From the NCBI GenBank assembly GCA_006386115.1, contig VFIW01000039.1:310001-374000 (forward strand): a stretch of 64,000 nucleotides of DNA, in the 5' to 3' direction. The notes under the pieces were generated by a model. The model had not been told where the DNA came from. It did not search any database and saw only the letters and a program-made list of their open reading frames with translations. The DNA comes from Globisporangium splendens (taxonomy: Eukaryota > Oomycota > Peronosporomycetes > Pythiales > Pythiaceae). Position 1 is the stretch's first letter, and each line of letters begins with the position of its first letter. Made by a program: the position numbers and the translations under genes. Shown here in pieces: positions 40,383 through 50,282 of the stretch.

Positions 40383-43250
40383 TTAGATCCACACGCCGTC
40401 GTCTTCTTCGTCCTCCGAGTTTTCCGAGTCCGAGTCCGAATCGTCTTCGGGGTGCAACCGGTCCACCGTCGACATGCGCTCGTCGGCTTGGCTGGTTAGT
40501 TTCTTAAATAAACTAATTTGTTCCTCGCTCAAGCCCACAACGTCGCTCGCGTCTTCGTCGCCCGACAGCATAATCGACATGCGCGCGCGCTCCACCACAC
40601 TGTGGGCTTCGTCCAGCTGTCTGGCCAACGCAAAGTTCTTTTCTTCCACTTCACGCAAGACCGAGTCGTCTTCTTGGTCGCTCATATCCACGTGATCTTC
40701 GGCCTCCTCGTCCGAGTTCACGTCGTCGTAATCGTTCGCTGCAGGCGCAGGGATCGGAGACGATGGCGCAGACACAGTCGCTGGCTTCGGTGGAAGCACC
40801 TGGATTGGCACAGGCGCATCCGCATTCAGACTCGCCATCATCATTGCACCATCCACGCTCGCACCACGTTTCATCGCCGATCCAGTCGACGATGTCGAAC
40901 CGTTCGATACCGTTCGCACAATGCCTTGAGAGCTGCTGCTGTGGCCATTGCGGTAGAGGTGACCAAATTCGGAGTCCGCAGCTGCTGACATATCGCTCAT
41001 GCTCGACAGAGGTGAACGTTCGGTTGCGCCTGATGTTGGACTCAAACCAGCATCAGCTTCAATGCGTGCGATCTGCGCGCTCAGTTTCTTCGCCAACACC
41101 AGGTTGCCGTCAGCGCGTGCGCGTTCCTCTTCCTCGCGCAGCGCACGAGCAAATTCTTCCATGCCACGGCGATCGCGCTTGTTTCTGTCCATTGCAGTCA
41201 TGCTCGGTTGTCGCTCCGTCGACGGCATGGAACCCGAGTAACGAAGCTCCTTCAGTTCCATCAACTTCTTCTCGGCTTCGATACGAGCATTTTGCTCTTC
41301 CAATGCCTTGTTTGCTGATTTCAGTCGAGTCACCGAGCGCGGAGGAGCTTCCGGTTCTGGAGCAGGAGCAGGGCTCGCTGGTTGCTGAACTGGAGCTGGA
41401 GGTGGTGGGAGAGCAACTTCTTCCTCCACCACAGGAGGAGGAGTGTTTGGAACACCTCCGTTGAGGAAATTCTCCCAACAATCCTTGCAGTAGTACTGAC
41501 CGTCTTCATCCTTGTCCAGCTTCGACTCCGAGTCGCTCGCTCCACAGTCGGCACAGTAATTGGTAACAGGAACAACGACAGGAATGTTCATCACGCTCTC
41601 GAGATCCGACATCAGCATCTGGTGGTCCTTGTCATCCAGCGTGACAGGCATAACTTCAAGCTCCGTGTACGATTCCCGTCTGAACCCGGAGATGACAGAC
41701 GAAAGCTCCGCAATCATATTGTTCTGGCGGCCAACCACTTCCTCTGATTTGTTATGAATAGCCGGTGCCAAGAGCATTTCCCTCTTCTGGGTACCCAGAA
41801 TCTCTTCGTACTTCTTCGCTTGGTTTTTCACCTTTTCAAGAGCTTCCTGCAACGCTCGGGCTTCCTCTTCAGCTCGAATCAACGCTTCTTTAGCACTTCG
41901 GTCTGCAGCAGAACGGTCGGTGGATGCTGGAGGTCGGACAGACGCTGGAGGTCGTTGGCCACCTGTGAGACACAGCTTTGCTTCTTTGCGCAGCAAGTGG
42001 GCTTCCTCAGTTCCTTCCTCGATCATATGAACCGGCATGCCTGCGAAAACAGCAGAGTTCCCGTCCATACCAAGCGATGCCGAAACAAGCTCCTTCGCGA
42101 CATCCAGTGGGATCTTCTTCTTTTTTCGTCGCGCTGGCTCCGGTTCTCGCGATCTCGACGACGACCCAGCATACACAGGCACGTGCGGCTTTCTCACGCT
42201 GTCCAAGTCGCGCGAGAAGCCAGGGTCGGAACGAATCGAGTCCGTCGACTGGCGTGGTCGCACACGTCGGAACCGCAGGACAGCGGGCTTCGGCGAGTGC
42301 TTCAGCATACGCAGAGTATCTTGGTAAGCCTCTCCTTCTACGGGACTTCCATTCACAGAAACGAGCTCGTCGCCGATGCTAGCGAACTGCAAGCCGCTCG
42401 CATTTCCTTTGCCTGTCAGTTTACTCAGCACGGGCACATCGTGTCGACCAGGTTTAAGCTTCAGACCCAGATCGCCTTCTCTCCACACGATATCGTACAC
42501 GCTAGGGTCATTCGAGAACGACGTCGGGATGCTTCGCGTGCTGGCAGTGTCCGCGGAGTCTCTGTACGACGGCGTCCTAGAAATCGTGCGCCGCATGCGC
42601 TTGAACTTGAGCACGGCAGGCTTGCGGATGGTCTTCAACAGCGAGATCGTACTGCGGAAGCCGAGCGATTTTGTCTCCTGTCCATTCACGGCCACCAAGA
42701 TATCACCAACTGTCGCGCGCTCCATGCCTGTTCCTACACCTTTGCCCGTGATCTTACGAATACAGGGCACGTGGCAATCATCCTTGTCTGGCTGCAGGAT
42801 CATACCGAGAGGACCTTCCGTCCACACCACAGTGTACTGCTCTCGCGACGACGAGCGCTGGTGCCCAGGGTCCGAGACCGACGACACTGCTGAGCTGCGA
42901 TGATCAGAGCGTTGGTGGCGGAACCCCGGCGCCATCGGCAGACCTGGCATACTACCATCTCGACTGGGCATGGAGCTCAGACCCGGCGGCGCCAGAGCAC
43001 GCGGCACACGGAAGCGCAGCGTCGCAGGTCGGGAGATTTTCTGCAGCATCCCCACGACGTGGTCGTACCCTTGTCGTGCAGTGTCGACGCCGTTGATACT
43101 CACGAGCATGTGGCCAACCGACACTTTCGCGAGCGCGGCCGCCGAGTCGAGTCTCGTGATGCGACCGACCACGGGCGGCATGTCTTCTCCTAGATCCGGG
43201 CGAAGCGTGAGCCCCAGCGGCCCATCGCCCCACAACACTTCATACTCCAT
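40383..43250 (-). CDS. PDZ-domain scaffold protein with C-terminal zinc-binding motif (PDZ copy 2)
   Basis: A 955-residue single-exon paralogue of PDZ copy 1. It has three PDZ domains: about residues 3-82 (PLGLTLRPDLGEDMPP, GHMLVSINGVDT), 139-219 (PLGMILQPDKDD, GDILVAVNGQET) and 251-331 (DLGLKLKPGRHDVP, GDELVSVNGSPV). The shared segment LDVAKELVSASLGMDGNSAV lies near residue 382. A coiled coil spans about 450-490 (KEALIRAEEEARALQEALEK), and another charged helical region lies near 650-720. Between them is C566-x2-C569-x18-C588-x2-C591, a zinc-type motif matching copy 1. The C-terminus DGVWI again fits a class II PDZ ligand. Likely a cytoplasmic or cortical scaffold. Confidence 0.86.
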   Translation of the reverse strand: MEYEVLWGDGPLGLTLRPDLGEDMPPVVGRITRLDSAAALAKVSVGHMLVSINGVDTARQGYDHVVGMLQKISRPATLRFRVPRALAPPGLSSMPSRDGSMPGLPMAPGFRHQRSDHRSSAVSSVSDPGHQRSSSREQYTVVWTEGPLGMILQPDKDDCHVPCIRKITGKGVGTGMERATVGDILVAVNGQETKSLGFRSTISLLKTIRKPAVLKFKRMRRTISRTPSYRDSADTASTRSIPTSFSNDPSVYDIVWREGDLGLKLKPGRHDVPVLSKLTGKGNASGLQFASIGDELVSVNGSPVEGEAYQDTLRMLKHSPKPAVLRFRRVRPRQSTDSIRSDPGFSRDLDSVRKPHVPVYAGSSSRSREPEPARRKKKKIPLDVAKELVSASLGMDGNSAVFAGMPVHMIEEGTEEAHLLRKEAKLCLTGGQRPPASVRPPASTDRSAADRSAKEALIRAEEEARALQEALEKVKNQAKKYEEILGTQKREMLLAPAIHNKSEEVVGRQNNMIAELSSVISGFRRESYTELEVMPVTLDDKDHQMLMSDLESVMNIPVVVPVTNYCADCGASDSESKLDKDEDGQYYCKDCWENFLNGGVPNTPPPVVEEEVALPPPPAPVQQPASPAPAPEPEAPPRSVTRLKSANKALEEQNARIEAEKKLMELKELRYSGSMPSTERQPSMTAMDRNKRDRRGMEEFARALREEEERARADGNLVLAKKLSAQIARIEADAGLSPTSGATERSPLSSMSDMSAAADSEFGHLYRNGHSSSSQGIVRTVSNGSTSSTGSAMKRGASVDGAMMMASLNADAPVPIQVLPPKPATVSAPSSPIPAPAANDYDDVNSDEEAEDHVDMSDQEDDSVLREVEEKNFALARQLDEAHSVVERARMSIMLSGDEDASDVVGLSEEQISLFKKLTSQADERMSTVDRLHPEDDSDSDSENSEDEEDDGVWI

Positions 43251-44909
43251 TTCTCACCACGCTAAATCACACACCTGCAAAAAATAAAACAAAAATACAG
43301 CCACACACATGGCGTCAGCGCATAATCATACAACAGGATGCGGGAAAAACGTACGCTTTGCTTTGTCGAGAAGGGAATTCGAGAGCTTCTTCTTTTTTGT
43401 TGGATGAATGGAATACGAGATCGCTCGAGGGATGTATCACCTCAATACACGTCGTTCTTGAGTGCTTGTTATAAAAAAAAACAAAAGGTTCTGCTTTGCC
43501 GCGAGGGAGAGCGAGAAACACAGCGAATTGAGCACGTTAGATACAGAGAAACGGACAAACTCACCGCGACCAGCGCACCGACACAAAGAGCGCATGGACG
43601 CAGCGAACGACTCGAGACGCACCTGCAGCAGCTAACAGAGCGGAGGGGGAGCGCTCTCACGTGTCGTCACCGCGGCCGTCGGCGCGTTCTTCCTCCAGCA
43701 CCGCACTCACGACTCGCTCGACACACACAGCACGGAAGTGAGGAAGGAAGGAACTCACTCACCTTCCCAACCCACCCACCCCCATCTGGACAAACAAAAA
43801 ACCTAAGGTTATTCACATAAAACCTCGCGCTCAGAACCATACTGTACACTCACACAGGAACAAAAGAAGGAGGGGCGAGGAGGACGGACTCCCCTCCCTC
43901 TCTTTCCCTCGCCTCCCTCACAAGAACAATAGAAAATAAAAGCAAGCGAGATGCCCAAATGAGTGGAGGAAACAACACCGACAGCGTCATAACGTCGCAC
44001 TATAGTACGGAAGCTGCTGCTTAGGACTCCGTGTACTACCTACTGACTGACTGTGCTTGCATTACGCCAAGACCTCCTATTTCTCCTGCTGTTACGGCGG
44101 CAAAAGCGTTTGTTGATGATGCTCACTGATGTTCCCTGCGCAACATGGCCGCGTCATAACCTCGAGAACGAGGTGCAATGACGTGAGTGAGCGCGAGGTT
44201 TTTCTTTTATCTATCACTCGCTTTGCTGTTTGTGTTTTCCTAGGGCGGACGACGACGACTCCTGTGAAATTGTGCCTCTGGTCCTTTCTCCCTCGTTCTT
44301 CAAGACGGAAGGCAGTTTGTTTGTTACGCTGGGAGGAAGTGCACCGAAAAGCGAGCTGACTGCAGGACATTGTGGACCCACTCGTCGTGGTTCATCCGAG
44401 TAGAGCGTTAGTGCCGGCCAGACACGGGAAGCTCACTTGACTCAAGTTGTCGTGGGGGTGCACTTGGCTGGCTATATGGTGCGGTCTAAATAGCAGAGCG
44501 CACAGTTTGTTTGTGCATGATACAAATCGCCAAATCCCAGCATGCCACTCCAAAAGCACAGCAAAATCCAAAGCACAACCAAAATTCAATACGATCACAA
44601 AATACCTGCGCCTCTTCTCAGCTGCAACAGCTTCACAGAATATGTGTTTTCTTTCTCTTTGTCCTCACACATCTTGATATTTTGTGAACTTTGAGATCTC
44701 TTGGTTTGGGTCGTTTCTGGTCACATCATCACTTTATTTTTGGGATCTTTCAACCCCTCTCGGACTCGGTACCACGTTCGAGAGGGTCGGCGACGACGCT
44801 CCTGCTTGCTCCACGTCAATACTGCCCAGCAGATCCGCATTTGCACCATCTGAGCCCAAGTAGAAGTGCATTTGCATTCGCACACACGACAACAAGACAG
44901 TAGATTAGG
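43251..44909. other. Divergent promoter region between PDZ copy 2 and lectin 1
   Basis: About 1.7 kb, purine/pyrimidine-rich near 43720-43930, with no domain-bearing frame. The sequence just upstream of the PDZ ATG ends a T-rich tract with TGCAG on the minus strand, which could be the acceptor of a 5' UTR intron. Confidence 0.4.
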
Positions 44910-46169
44910 ATGAAGGGGGTTCGCAGCGGACTCGCGGCGCTGCTGTGCGTGGCGCTGTCGGCCGTGCTGCCGCAGCAGCTGACGCAGGCGGAGCGCATCG
45001 ACGCGATCTCGTTCAAGCCGCCCTTTGAGCGCATCGACGGCTCGGGACGTCGCATCGTCAACGACACGTGGACGTACGGCGGCAGTACCGAGGCCAAGAA
45101 GCACTTTGTTCGCCTCACGACGGACCGACAGAGCAAGAAGGGGTTCCTGTGGCAGAAGCAGGAGGTGGGCCGCGACACGTTCTCGGCGGTGCTCACGTTC
45201 CGCATCTCGGGGCTTGGCAAGCGCTGGTTCGGCGACGGCATCGGTGTCTGGTTTACGAACCACAAGAGCTTCTCAGCGGGCGTGAACCACGGCTTCACGG
45301 ACAAGTTCACGGGAGTGGGCATCGTGATCGACACGTTTGTGAACCCGGAACACAAGGGTGGCCACAAGGACATCAGCATCCAGATCAACGATGGCACCAA
45401 GACGATCGACCAGATCAACGACGAGACGCGCATTGGCTGCGATGCCGAGATCCGATACCACGAGCAGAGTGCGAGCTTCGACCCCGTGCACAGCATGTCG
45501 CGTCTGAAGGTCAAGATCGAGAAACGGAAGCTCGTCGTGGAAGTGGATAAGAGCTCGAACGGTCGCTGGACGGCGTGCCATGAGATGACGCTGCCGTTCA
45601 GCGAGGACTGGCTCGTGTCGTCGACGCTCGGCATCACGGGCGCGACCGGTGCGTTGGCGGACAACCACGATATCATCCGCTTTGAGGCGTTCACGGAGTT
45701 CACGGACCCTGCGGTCGGCGCTGTGGACTCGGAGACCGTCATGCACACGGTGTCCAAGGACTACAAGAAGTGGATGGACTCGCCGAACTGTGGCTCGGAC
45801 TGCCTCATCGCGGTGCTGCAGAAGGAGATCGCGAACTTCCGCATCGAAGCCGAGCACCGCTTCTCGGACCTGAAGGAGAAGACGGAGAACACGGTCGGCA
45901 AGCTGAAGCAGCAGGAGAAGGAGAACGAGCGCCGCGTGGCCGAGATCGAGTCGAAGGTGAGCAAGAACATCGACGCGACGCTGGACGCGACCCACGAGAA
46001 CATTGGTGCTGCCGTCGACTACAAGATCACGAAGCAGCTGAACGAGAACCCGGGCATCGACGGTAGTGGCTGGAAGACGCCGTTCGCGCTTCTGCTGATC
46101 GGCTTGGGCGTCAGCGGCTTCCTCGTGTACCGCAAGTATCAGGCGCTCATGAAATCGCACTTGCTATAG
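44910..46169 (+). CDS. L-type lectin cargo receptor, ERGIC-53/VIP36-like (lectin 1)
   Basis: A 419-residue type I membrane protein. It has a signal peptide (about residues 1-28, ending LTQA), then a legume-lectin-like domain to about residue 255 with FGDGIGVWFTN, VIDTFVN (the Asp and Asn expected to bind calcium and sugar), GGHKDISIQINDG and TLGITGATGALADNHDI. A luminal stalk predicted as coiled coil follows (about 290-365, LKEKTENTVGKLKQQEKENE), then one membrane span (FALLLIGLGVSGFLVY) and a short cytoplasmic tail ending KSHLL. Such lectins carry high-mannose glycoproteins between ER and Golgi, and the terminal hydrophobic pair may act in COPII export. A paralogue follows 2.4 kb downstream. 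The minus-strand 295-codon frame is a shadow. Confidence 0.9.
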   Translation: MKGVRSGLAALLCVALSAVLPQQLTQAERIDAISFKPPFERIDGSGRRIVNDTWTYGGSTEAKKHFVRLTTDRQSKKGFLWQKQEVGRDTFSAVLTFRISGLGKRWFGDGIGVWFTNHKSFSAGVNHGFTDKFTGVGIVIDTFVNPEHKGGHKDISIQINDGTKTIDQINDETRIGCDAEIRYHEQSASFDPVHSMSRLKVKIEKRKLVVEVDKSSNGRWTACHEMTLPFSEDWLVSSTLGITGATGALADNHDIIRFEAFTEFTDPAVGAVDSETVMHTVSKDYKKWMDSPNCGSDCLIAVLQKEIANFRIEAEHRFSDLKEKTENTVGKLKQQEKENERRVAEIESKVSKNIDATLDATHENIGAAVDYKITKQLNENPGIDGSGWKTPFALLLIGLGVSGFLVYRKYQALMKSHLL

Positions 46170-46324
46170 TAGAGCTTAGCTTTCCTTTCGTCATCTTGAA
46201 AGCAACACAATAGCTGAGTGCTGATAACCTAGTCGTTTGCATAACATCGTAAGGTTGGAATTAGCTGCATAACGCCACATACTTGTCATGATTGTATTCA
46301 GCTGCGCTTTATAGATTGTTTTAT

Positions 46325-47644
46325 CTACAGAATTGGGATGAACAATGGCGCTTCCTGGACGAACGACAGCTTGGAGATGTTGTCGCACATCTCCTGGACA
46401 CGCGATACCGTAGTCTGGTCCGTGGTGACCACGAATTGCACGCGTTTTCGGTCCGTGATTGGCGCTTGTAGGATCGAGTAAATCGACACGTTCGATTGCT
46501 CGGCGAGCTGACCGATGGCGCGAATGATACCGACACCGTCCGAAATCGTAATGCGAACAAAAAAGTGGGCTTCGTAGTTTGGCTGCAACACCGCTGGTTG
46601 CGTGCTCTTGAACGGGTCGAATGGGCTCTCGCCGCGGGCGAGCTGGATCACATCGTTCACAACAGAGTTGGCCGTTGGGAAACGACCCGCACCCTGACCA
46701 ACGTACGCACTACTATCAAGGTTGCTCGAGCGGATGTTCACGAGGTTCGTGGCACCGCCGATGCTCGCAATCACGTTGCTGTGAGGCACAACGACTGGCG
46801 ACACATACACCGCAATTTCCTGTGGCGTTCCCTTTCCTGGATCAGCTTCCTTCAGGAGCTTGGCCACACCAAGAAGCTTGATCGTGCTGTCCATCATCTT
46901 GGCGTATTCGAAATCAGCAGTACTGATACGCGAAATACCGACGGTTGGGATGTCAGATGGCTTCACAATGCTGTTCAAACCGAGCTTGGCGAGGATCGCA
47001 ATCTTGGATTGCACATCGAAACCATCGACATCAGCGCTTGGGTTCGCTTCCGCGTATCCCAAATCTTGCGCCTCTTTCAGCACGGCATCGTAAGCAACGC
47101 CTTCGTGCTCCATCTTGGAGAGCATGTAGTTCGTCGTTCCGTTCATGATACCCGCAATTTCCGTGATGCGATCACCACTGTAGGCGTTCTGCAACGTGTG
47201 GATGATTGGAATACCACCGCACACAGACGCTTCGTATCCGAATCGCACCTCTGGGTTCTCTTCAAGCAGCTTCACGATTTCCGGCATGAAGTTCGCCACA
47301 AGCGCCTTGTTCGCCGTGATCACGTGCTTGCCGCTCTTGATCGCCTTGAACACCACGTCCTTCGCGTCTTCCACACCGCCCATCAACTCAATGATGCAGT
47401 TGATCGACGAGTCGTTCAGGATGTCGTCGTAGCTCGACGTGAACGTCGTCGTCTTCTCCGAGAAGCCGTCCAAGTCGCGCTTCTTCGCGAGGTTCTGCAC
47501 GCAGATCTTGGACACGACGGCTTTGACGCCGAGCGTGTCGAGCTGCGCGACCTTCTTGGCGCTGTGCAGCAGCTCGAACACGCCGCCGCCGACAGTGCCG
47601 CAGCCGAACATGCCGATGTTGAGAGCGATGCGTCCGGCAGTCAT
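46325..47644 (-). CDS. Homoserine dehydrogenase, monofunctional with C-terminal ACT domain
   Basis: A 439-residue enzyme that reduces aspartate semialdehyde to homoserine for Thr, Met and Ile synthesis (EC 1.1.1.3). The NAD(P)-binding Rossmann motif is GMFGCGTVGGG at about residues 11-21. ITANKALVA carries the lysine of the family's catalytic site, and GGIPIIHTL with ITEIAGIMNGTTNYML matches the family signature. An ACT regulatory domain occupies about 355-430 (ISDGVGIIRAIGQLAEQSNV, then VVTTDQTTVSRVQEM), so feedback control by an amino acid such as threonine is likely. The start at MTAGRIALNIGMFG is chosen because the 49 upstream codons are not conserved-looking. The ACT-containing monofunctional layout is that of bacterial enzymes rather than the plant fusion with aspartokinase or the short fungal form. 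Confidence 0.93.
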   Translation of the reverse strand: MTAGRIALNIGMFGCGTVGGGVFELLHSAKKVAQLDTLGVKAVVSKICVQNLAKKRDLDGFSEKTTTFTSSYDDILNDSSINCIIELMGGVEDAKDVVFKAIKSGKHVITANKALVANFMPEIVKLLEENPEVRFGYEASVCGGIPIIHTLQNAYSGDRITEIAGIMNGTTNYMLSKMEHEGVAYDAVLKEAQDLGYAEANPSADVDGFDVQSKIAILAKLGLNSIVKPSDIPTVGISRISTADFEYAKMMDSTIKLLGVAKLLKEADPGKGTPQEIAVYVSPVVVPHSNVIASIGGATNLVNIRSSNLDSSAYVGQGAGRFPTANSVVNDVIQLARGESPFDPFKSTQPAVLQPNYEAHFFVRITISDGVGIIRAIGQLAEQSNVSIYSILQAPITDRKRVQFVVTTDQTTVSRVQEMCDNISKLSFVQEAPLFIPIL

Positions 47645-48559
47645 GGTGCTTACAGGGAATGGAGGAAGAGGAAGGTCTGGGGGGTTGGTTGCTTTTTCGA
47701 GAGTGAGACTCCACATTGAATGGGTGCCTATAATCCAAACACCCAGAAACCCAGAGATGGTGCGAGTGAGCATCTCCCCCAACACTACCACGATCTTTTT
47801 CCGCCTAAGTTCGCACTCACAGCTGATTGCGCAAAAGTGGTCTGCAGATGTGGAAAACGTGAGTACTTAGGAGTGCATGTCAATTTGGAGGCTTGACACA
47901 ATAGGGTCACTCTCCAGACAACGCTGAGTGATGCTCGGCAAATGGGAGGAGTCTGACTTGACGAAACCAGCACATCACTGACACCTCATGAATCGAGACG
48001 CTGACTGTGTGCCACCTGAAGTGCTCTCTGAAGTGGTGATGACGAAAGCATGCTGCTGGCGCTCACACTGGCAATGAGTCTCCGGCAGCTTTACAGACTC
48101 AATTGTTTCTGCTTCTTTTTAACGGTGTCATTATTTAACGCGACAACATCTCAAAAGATGTTGTCGCTTCTTTTAAAAGAAGCACTCAGTTATACAAAGA
48201 CTTTGGCATGAGATCCACACGCATGCAGAAGTGCATTCACTGTTGTATCGTGACGTTTTTAATTCGCATCTGAAGGGGTCTTGAAGGGGATGTTGCGGGT
48301 ACGACGTAGGCCAAAAATAGCCTAGTATTCTGTAGGGCATAGTCATCTCAATATATCCTACGAGAATACTAACACTCAATGTGGGTCACACCAGAATAGA
48401 GTGTCTACGTGGCGCAACGACGTGTCATCCTGCAATACAGCCTAGCCACACCAAACATGCTGTTCCATAGGATATCCTCCACGTGTCACGTTTCATTATT
48501 CGGTCGCTGCCCATAAATTCCCAGCCCGCGCATTGCTGCAGGAGGAACACAACGGACGC
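47645..48559. other. Intergenic with tandem palindromes
   Basis: Lies between the divergent homoserine dehydrogenase and lectin 2. It holds the paired palindromes at 48140-48183, listed separately. No gene seen. Confidence 0.45.
48140..48183. repeat. Two adjoining perfect palindromes
   Basis: GCGACAACATCT (48140-48151) and AGATGTTGTCGC (48156-48167) form a 12-bp stem with a CAAA loop. They are followed directly by GCTTCTTTTAAAAGAAGC (48166-48183), a perfect 18-bp palindrome sharing the GC. Possibilities are a hairpin-forming small element end, a processing signal or a protein-binding site. Confidence 0.7.
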
Positions 48560-49810
48560 ATGTGGACGAAGACGCTCTACGCTCTGGCGGTCGCTGCCGC
48601 GTGTGCGCTGCACGCGACGGGCGTGTCGGCTGAGGCACTGAACCATCTGACGTTCAAGGAGCCGTACGACAAGGTGGGGCTCGACGGCAAGCGCCAACTG
48701 AGCGACGAGTTTGAGGTTGGCGGGTCCACGGACGTCAAGAAGAACTTTGTGCGGCTCACGCCCGACCGCCAGAGCAAGCGCGGCAACATCTGGAGCCGCC
48801 GCGTGATCGGCAGCGAGAAGTTCGTGTCGGTGGTCACGTTCCGCATCCACGGCCAGGGCAAGAAGTGGTTCGGCGACGGCATCGGCGTCTGGCTCACACA
48901 CGAGGGTCGCTACATGAACGGCGACAACCACGGCTTCACGGACCAGTACTACGGTGTCGGCATTGTTTTGGACACATTTAAGAACGTCGAGCACCGCGGC
49001 GGTCACAAGGACGTCACGGTGCAGATCAACGACGGCAAGAAGACGCTCGACATACTGAACGACGAGACCAAGGTCGGCTGTGACGCCGCGTTCCGGTATC
49101 ACTCGAACAGCGCCGCGTTCGACCCCGTGTACAGCTCGTCGCGTCTCCGTATCAAGGTGGATGGCAACAAGCTGACGCTCGAGATCGACCCGAAGAATGA
49201 AGGCAAGTGGACGCAGTGCTACAAGGGTACGCTGCCGTTCTCGCAGGACTGGCTGCGCCGCGCGACGCTCGGCATCACGGCGTCGACGGGTGCGCTCGCA
49301 GACAACCACGATATCATCTCCGTGCGCTCGTTCGACGACCTGAACGATTACGGCATGGCGCAGGCGGACGCTGACGTGTGGACGCACAACTACTCGAAGG
49401 AGTTCCAGTCGCTCATGGACAACCCGGTGTGCGACCAGAGTTGCAAGATCTCGATCCTGCAAAAGGTTATGAGCAACTTCCACGTCGAGACGGAGCACTG
49501 GTTCGAGGAGCTGAAGGAGCAGACGGAGAACACGGTCGCGAAGCTCAAGCTGAAGGAGCAGGAGAACCAGAAGAAGATCCAGGCGCTGACGGACCGCATG
49601 AACGACATGCTCGAGAGCAAGCTCGGCCAGAAGTTCGCTGACGTGCGCAACGACGTGCATCGCAAGATCATCAACAAGGTGGAGGGCGAGTTCATGGTCG
49701 CGCAGTCGAGCTGGCGTCTGCCGTTCTTCTTCCTGTTGCTCGTGCTCGCCGGCGCGTTCGCGTTCGCGTACCAGAAGTACCAGAAGCTCGTCAAGAGCCA
49801 CCTGTTTTAA
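48560..49810 (+). CDS. L-type lectin cargo receptor, ERGIC-53/VIP36-like (lectin 2)
   Basis: A 416-residue paralogue of lectin 1 with the same layout. It has a signal peptide (MWTKTLYALAVAAACALHA, likely ending GVSA), a lectin domain with FGDGIGVWLTH, VLDTFKN, GGHKDVTVQINDG and TLGITASTGALADNHDI, a coiled-coil stalk (LKEQTENTVAKLKLKEQENQ), a membrane span (FFFLLLVLAGAFAFAY) and a tail ending KYQKLVKSHLF. The start at 48560 is preferred because it begins a clean signal peptide; an in-frame ATG lies 27 nt upstream. Predicted ER-Golgi glycoprotein transport. The 458-codon minus-strand frame is a shadow. Confidence 0.9.
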   Translation: MWTKTLYALAVAAACALHATGVSAEALNHLTFKEPYDKVGLDGKRQLSDEFEVGGSTDVKKNFVRLTPDRQSKRGNIWSRRVIGSEKFVSVVTFRIHGQGKKWFGDGIGVWLTHEGRYMNGDNHGFTDQYYGVGIVLDTFKNVEHRGGHKDVTVQINDGKKTLDILNDETKVGCDAAFRYHSNSAAFDPVYSSSRLRIKVDGNKLTLEIDPKNEGKWTQCYKGTLPFSQDWLRRATLGITASTGALADNHDIISVRSFDDLNDYGMAQADADVWTHNYSKEFQSLMDNPVCDQSCKISILQKVMSNFHVETEHWFEELKEQTENTVAKLKLKEQENQKKIQALTDRMNDMLESKLGQKFADVRNDVHRKIINKVEGEFMVAQSSWRLPFFFLLLVLAGAFAFAYQKYQKLVKSHLF

Positions 49811-50282
49811 GGGCGGGAGGCAGGCAAAGCGTGTATAGGAAATGCGTTCATCCGTATAAGAGAGAGAGAGAGAGAGAGATCGCGGTGTGCGGCCGTGGTG
49901 GGAACGCTGCGTATGAAGCAGCGACGATCACCAGGACTAGGGAGTAAAGGCGACAGCGTGTCTATAGAAAAATGACAGCCACCATCGCTGCACATTGAGT
50001 GTTAGTTGGGTGTCGTTATGTGCTTCTCTGTGAGTTCGTTCTCTCCATAGATCTTGTCATAAAGCGCATATTGCGCCTTCACGCATTGTCACAAAGAGAG
50101 GGGTCGACATGGATATCCGTTGCAGCTTTCGAGTGTTCGGGTGCAAAAAAACACAGCTCTTAACATCCACTAACCTCCGTTTCCCATCTATTCCACAGTA
50201 TCGGAAAGGGGTTGAAGGGCGTTAGAGGGCGTTAAGAACCGCTTCATGCTCTATCTTGCAGTCAGTTCAGTGCCTGGTCATT
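49811..50282. other. Intergenic with (AG)n tract
   Basis: Holds the 3' flank of lectin 2 and the promoter region of the prolyl hydroxylase gene. No other feature apart from the AG repeat. Confidence 0.5.
49859..49879. repeat. (AG)10 microsatellite
   Basis: An uninterrupted AG run 50 nt after the stop codon of lectin 2. Confidence 0.85.

Noticed and set aside
41754..42893. 379-codon plus-strand frame opposite PDZ copy 2
   Set aside because: Shadow; the minus strand has three PDZ domains here.
45273..46160. 295-codon minus-strand frame opposite lectin 1
   Set aside because: It is the mirror of the GC-rich third codon positions of the lectin gene; the Val/Leu/Arg/Asp-rich translation has no domain.
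46496..47719. 407-codon plus-strand frame opposite homoserine dehydrogenase
   Set aside because: Shadow of a well-conserved enzyme gene.
48425..49801. 458-codon minus-strand frame opposite lectin 2
   Set aside because: Same type of shadow; the plus strand encodes a complete, recognisable lectin.
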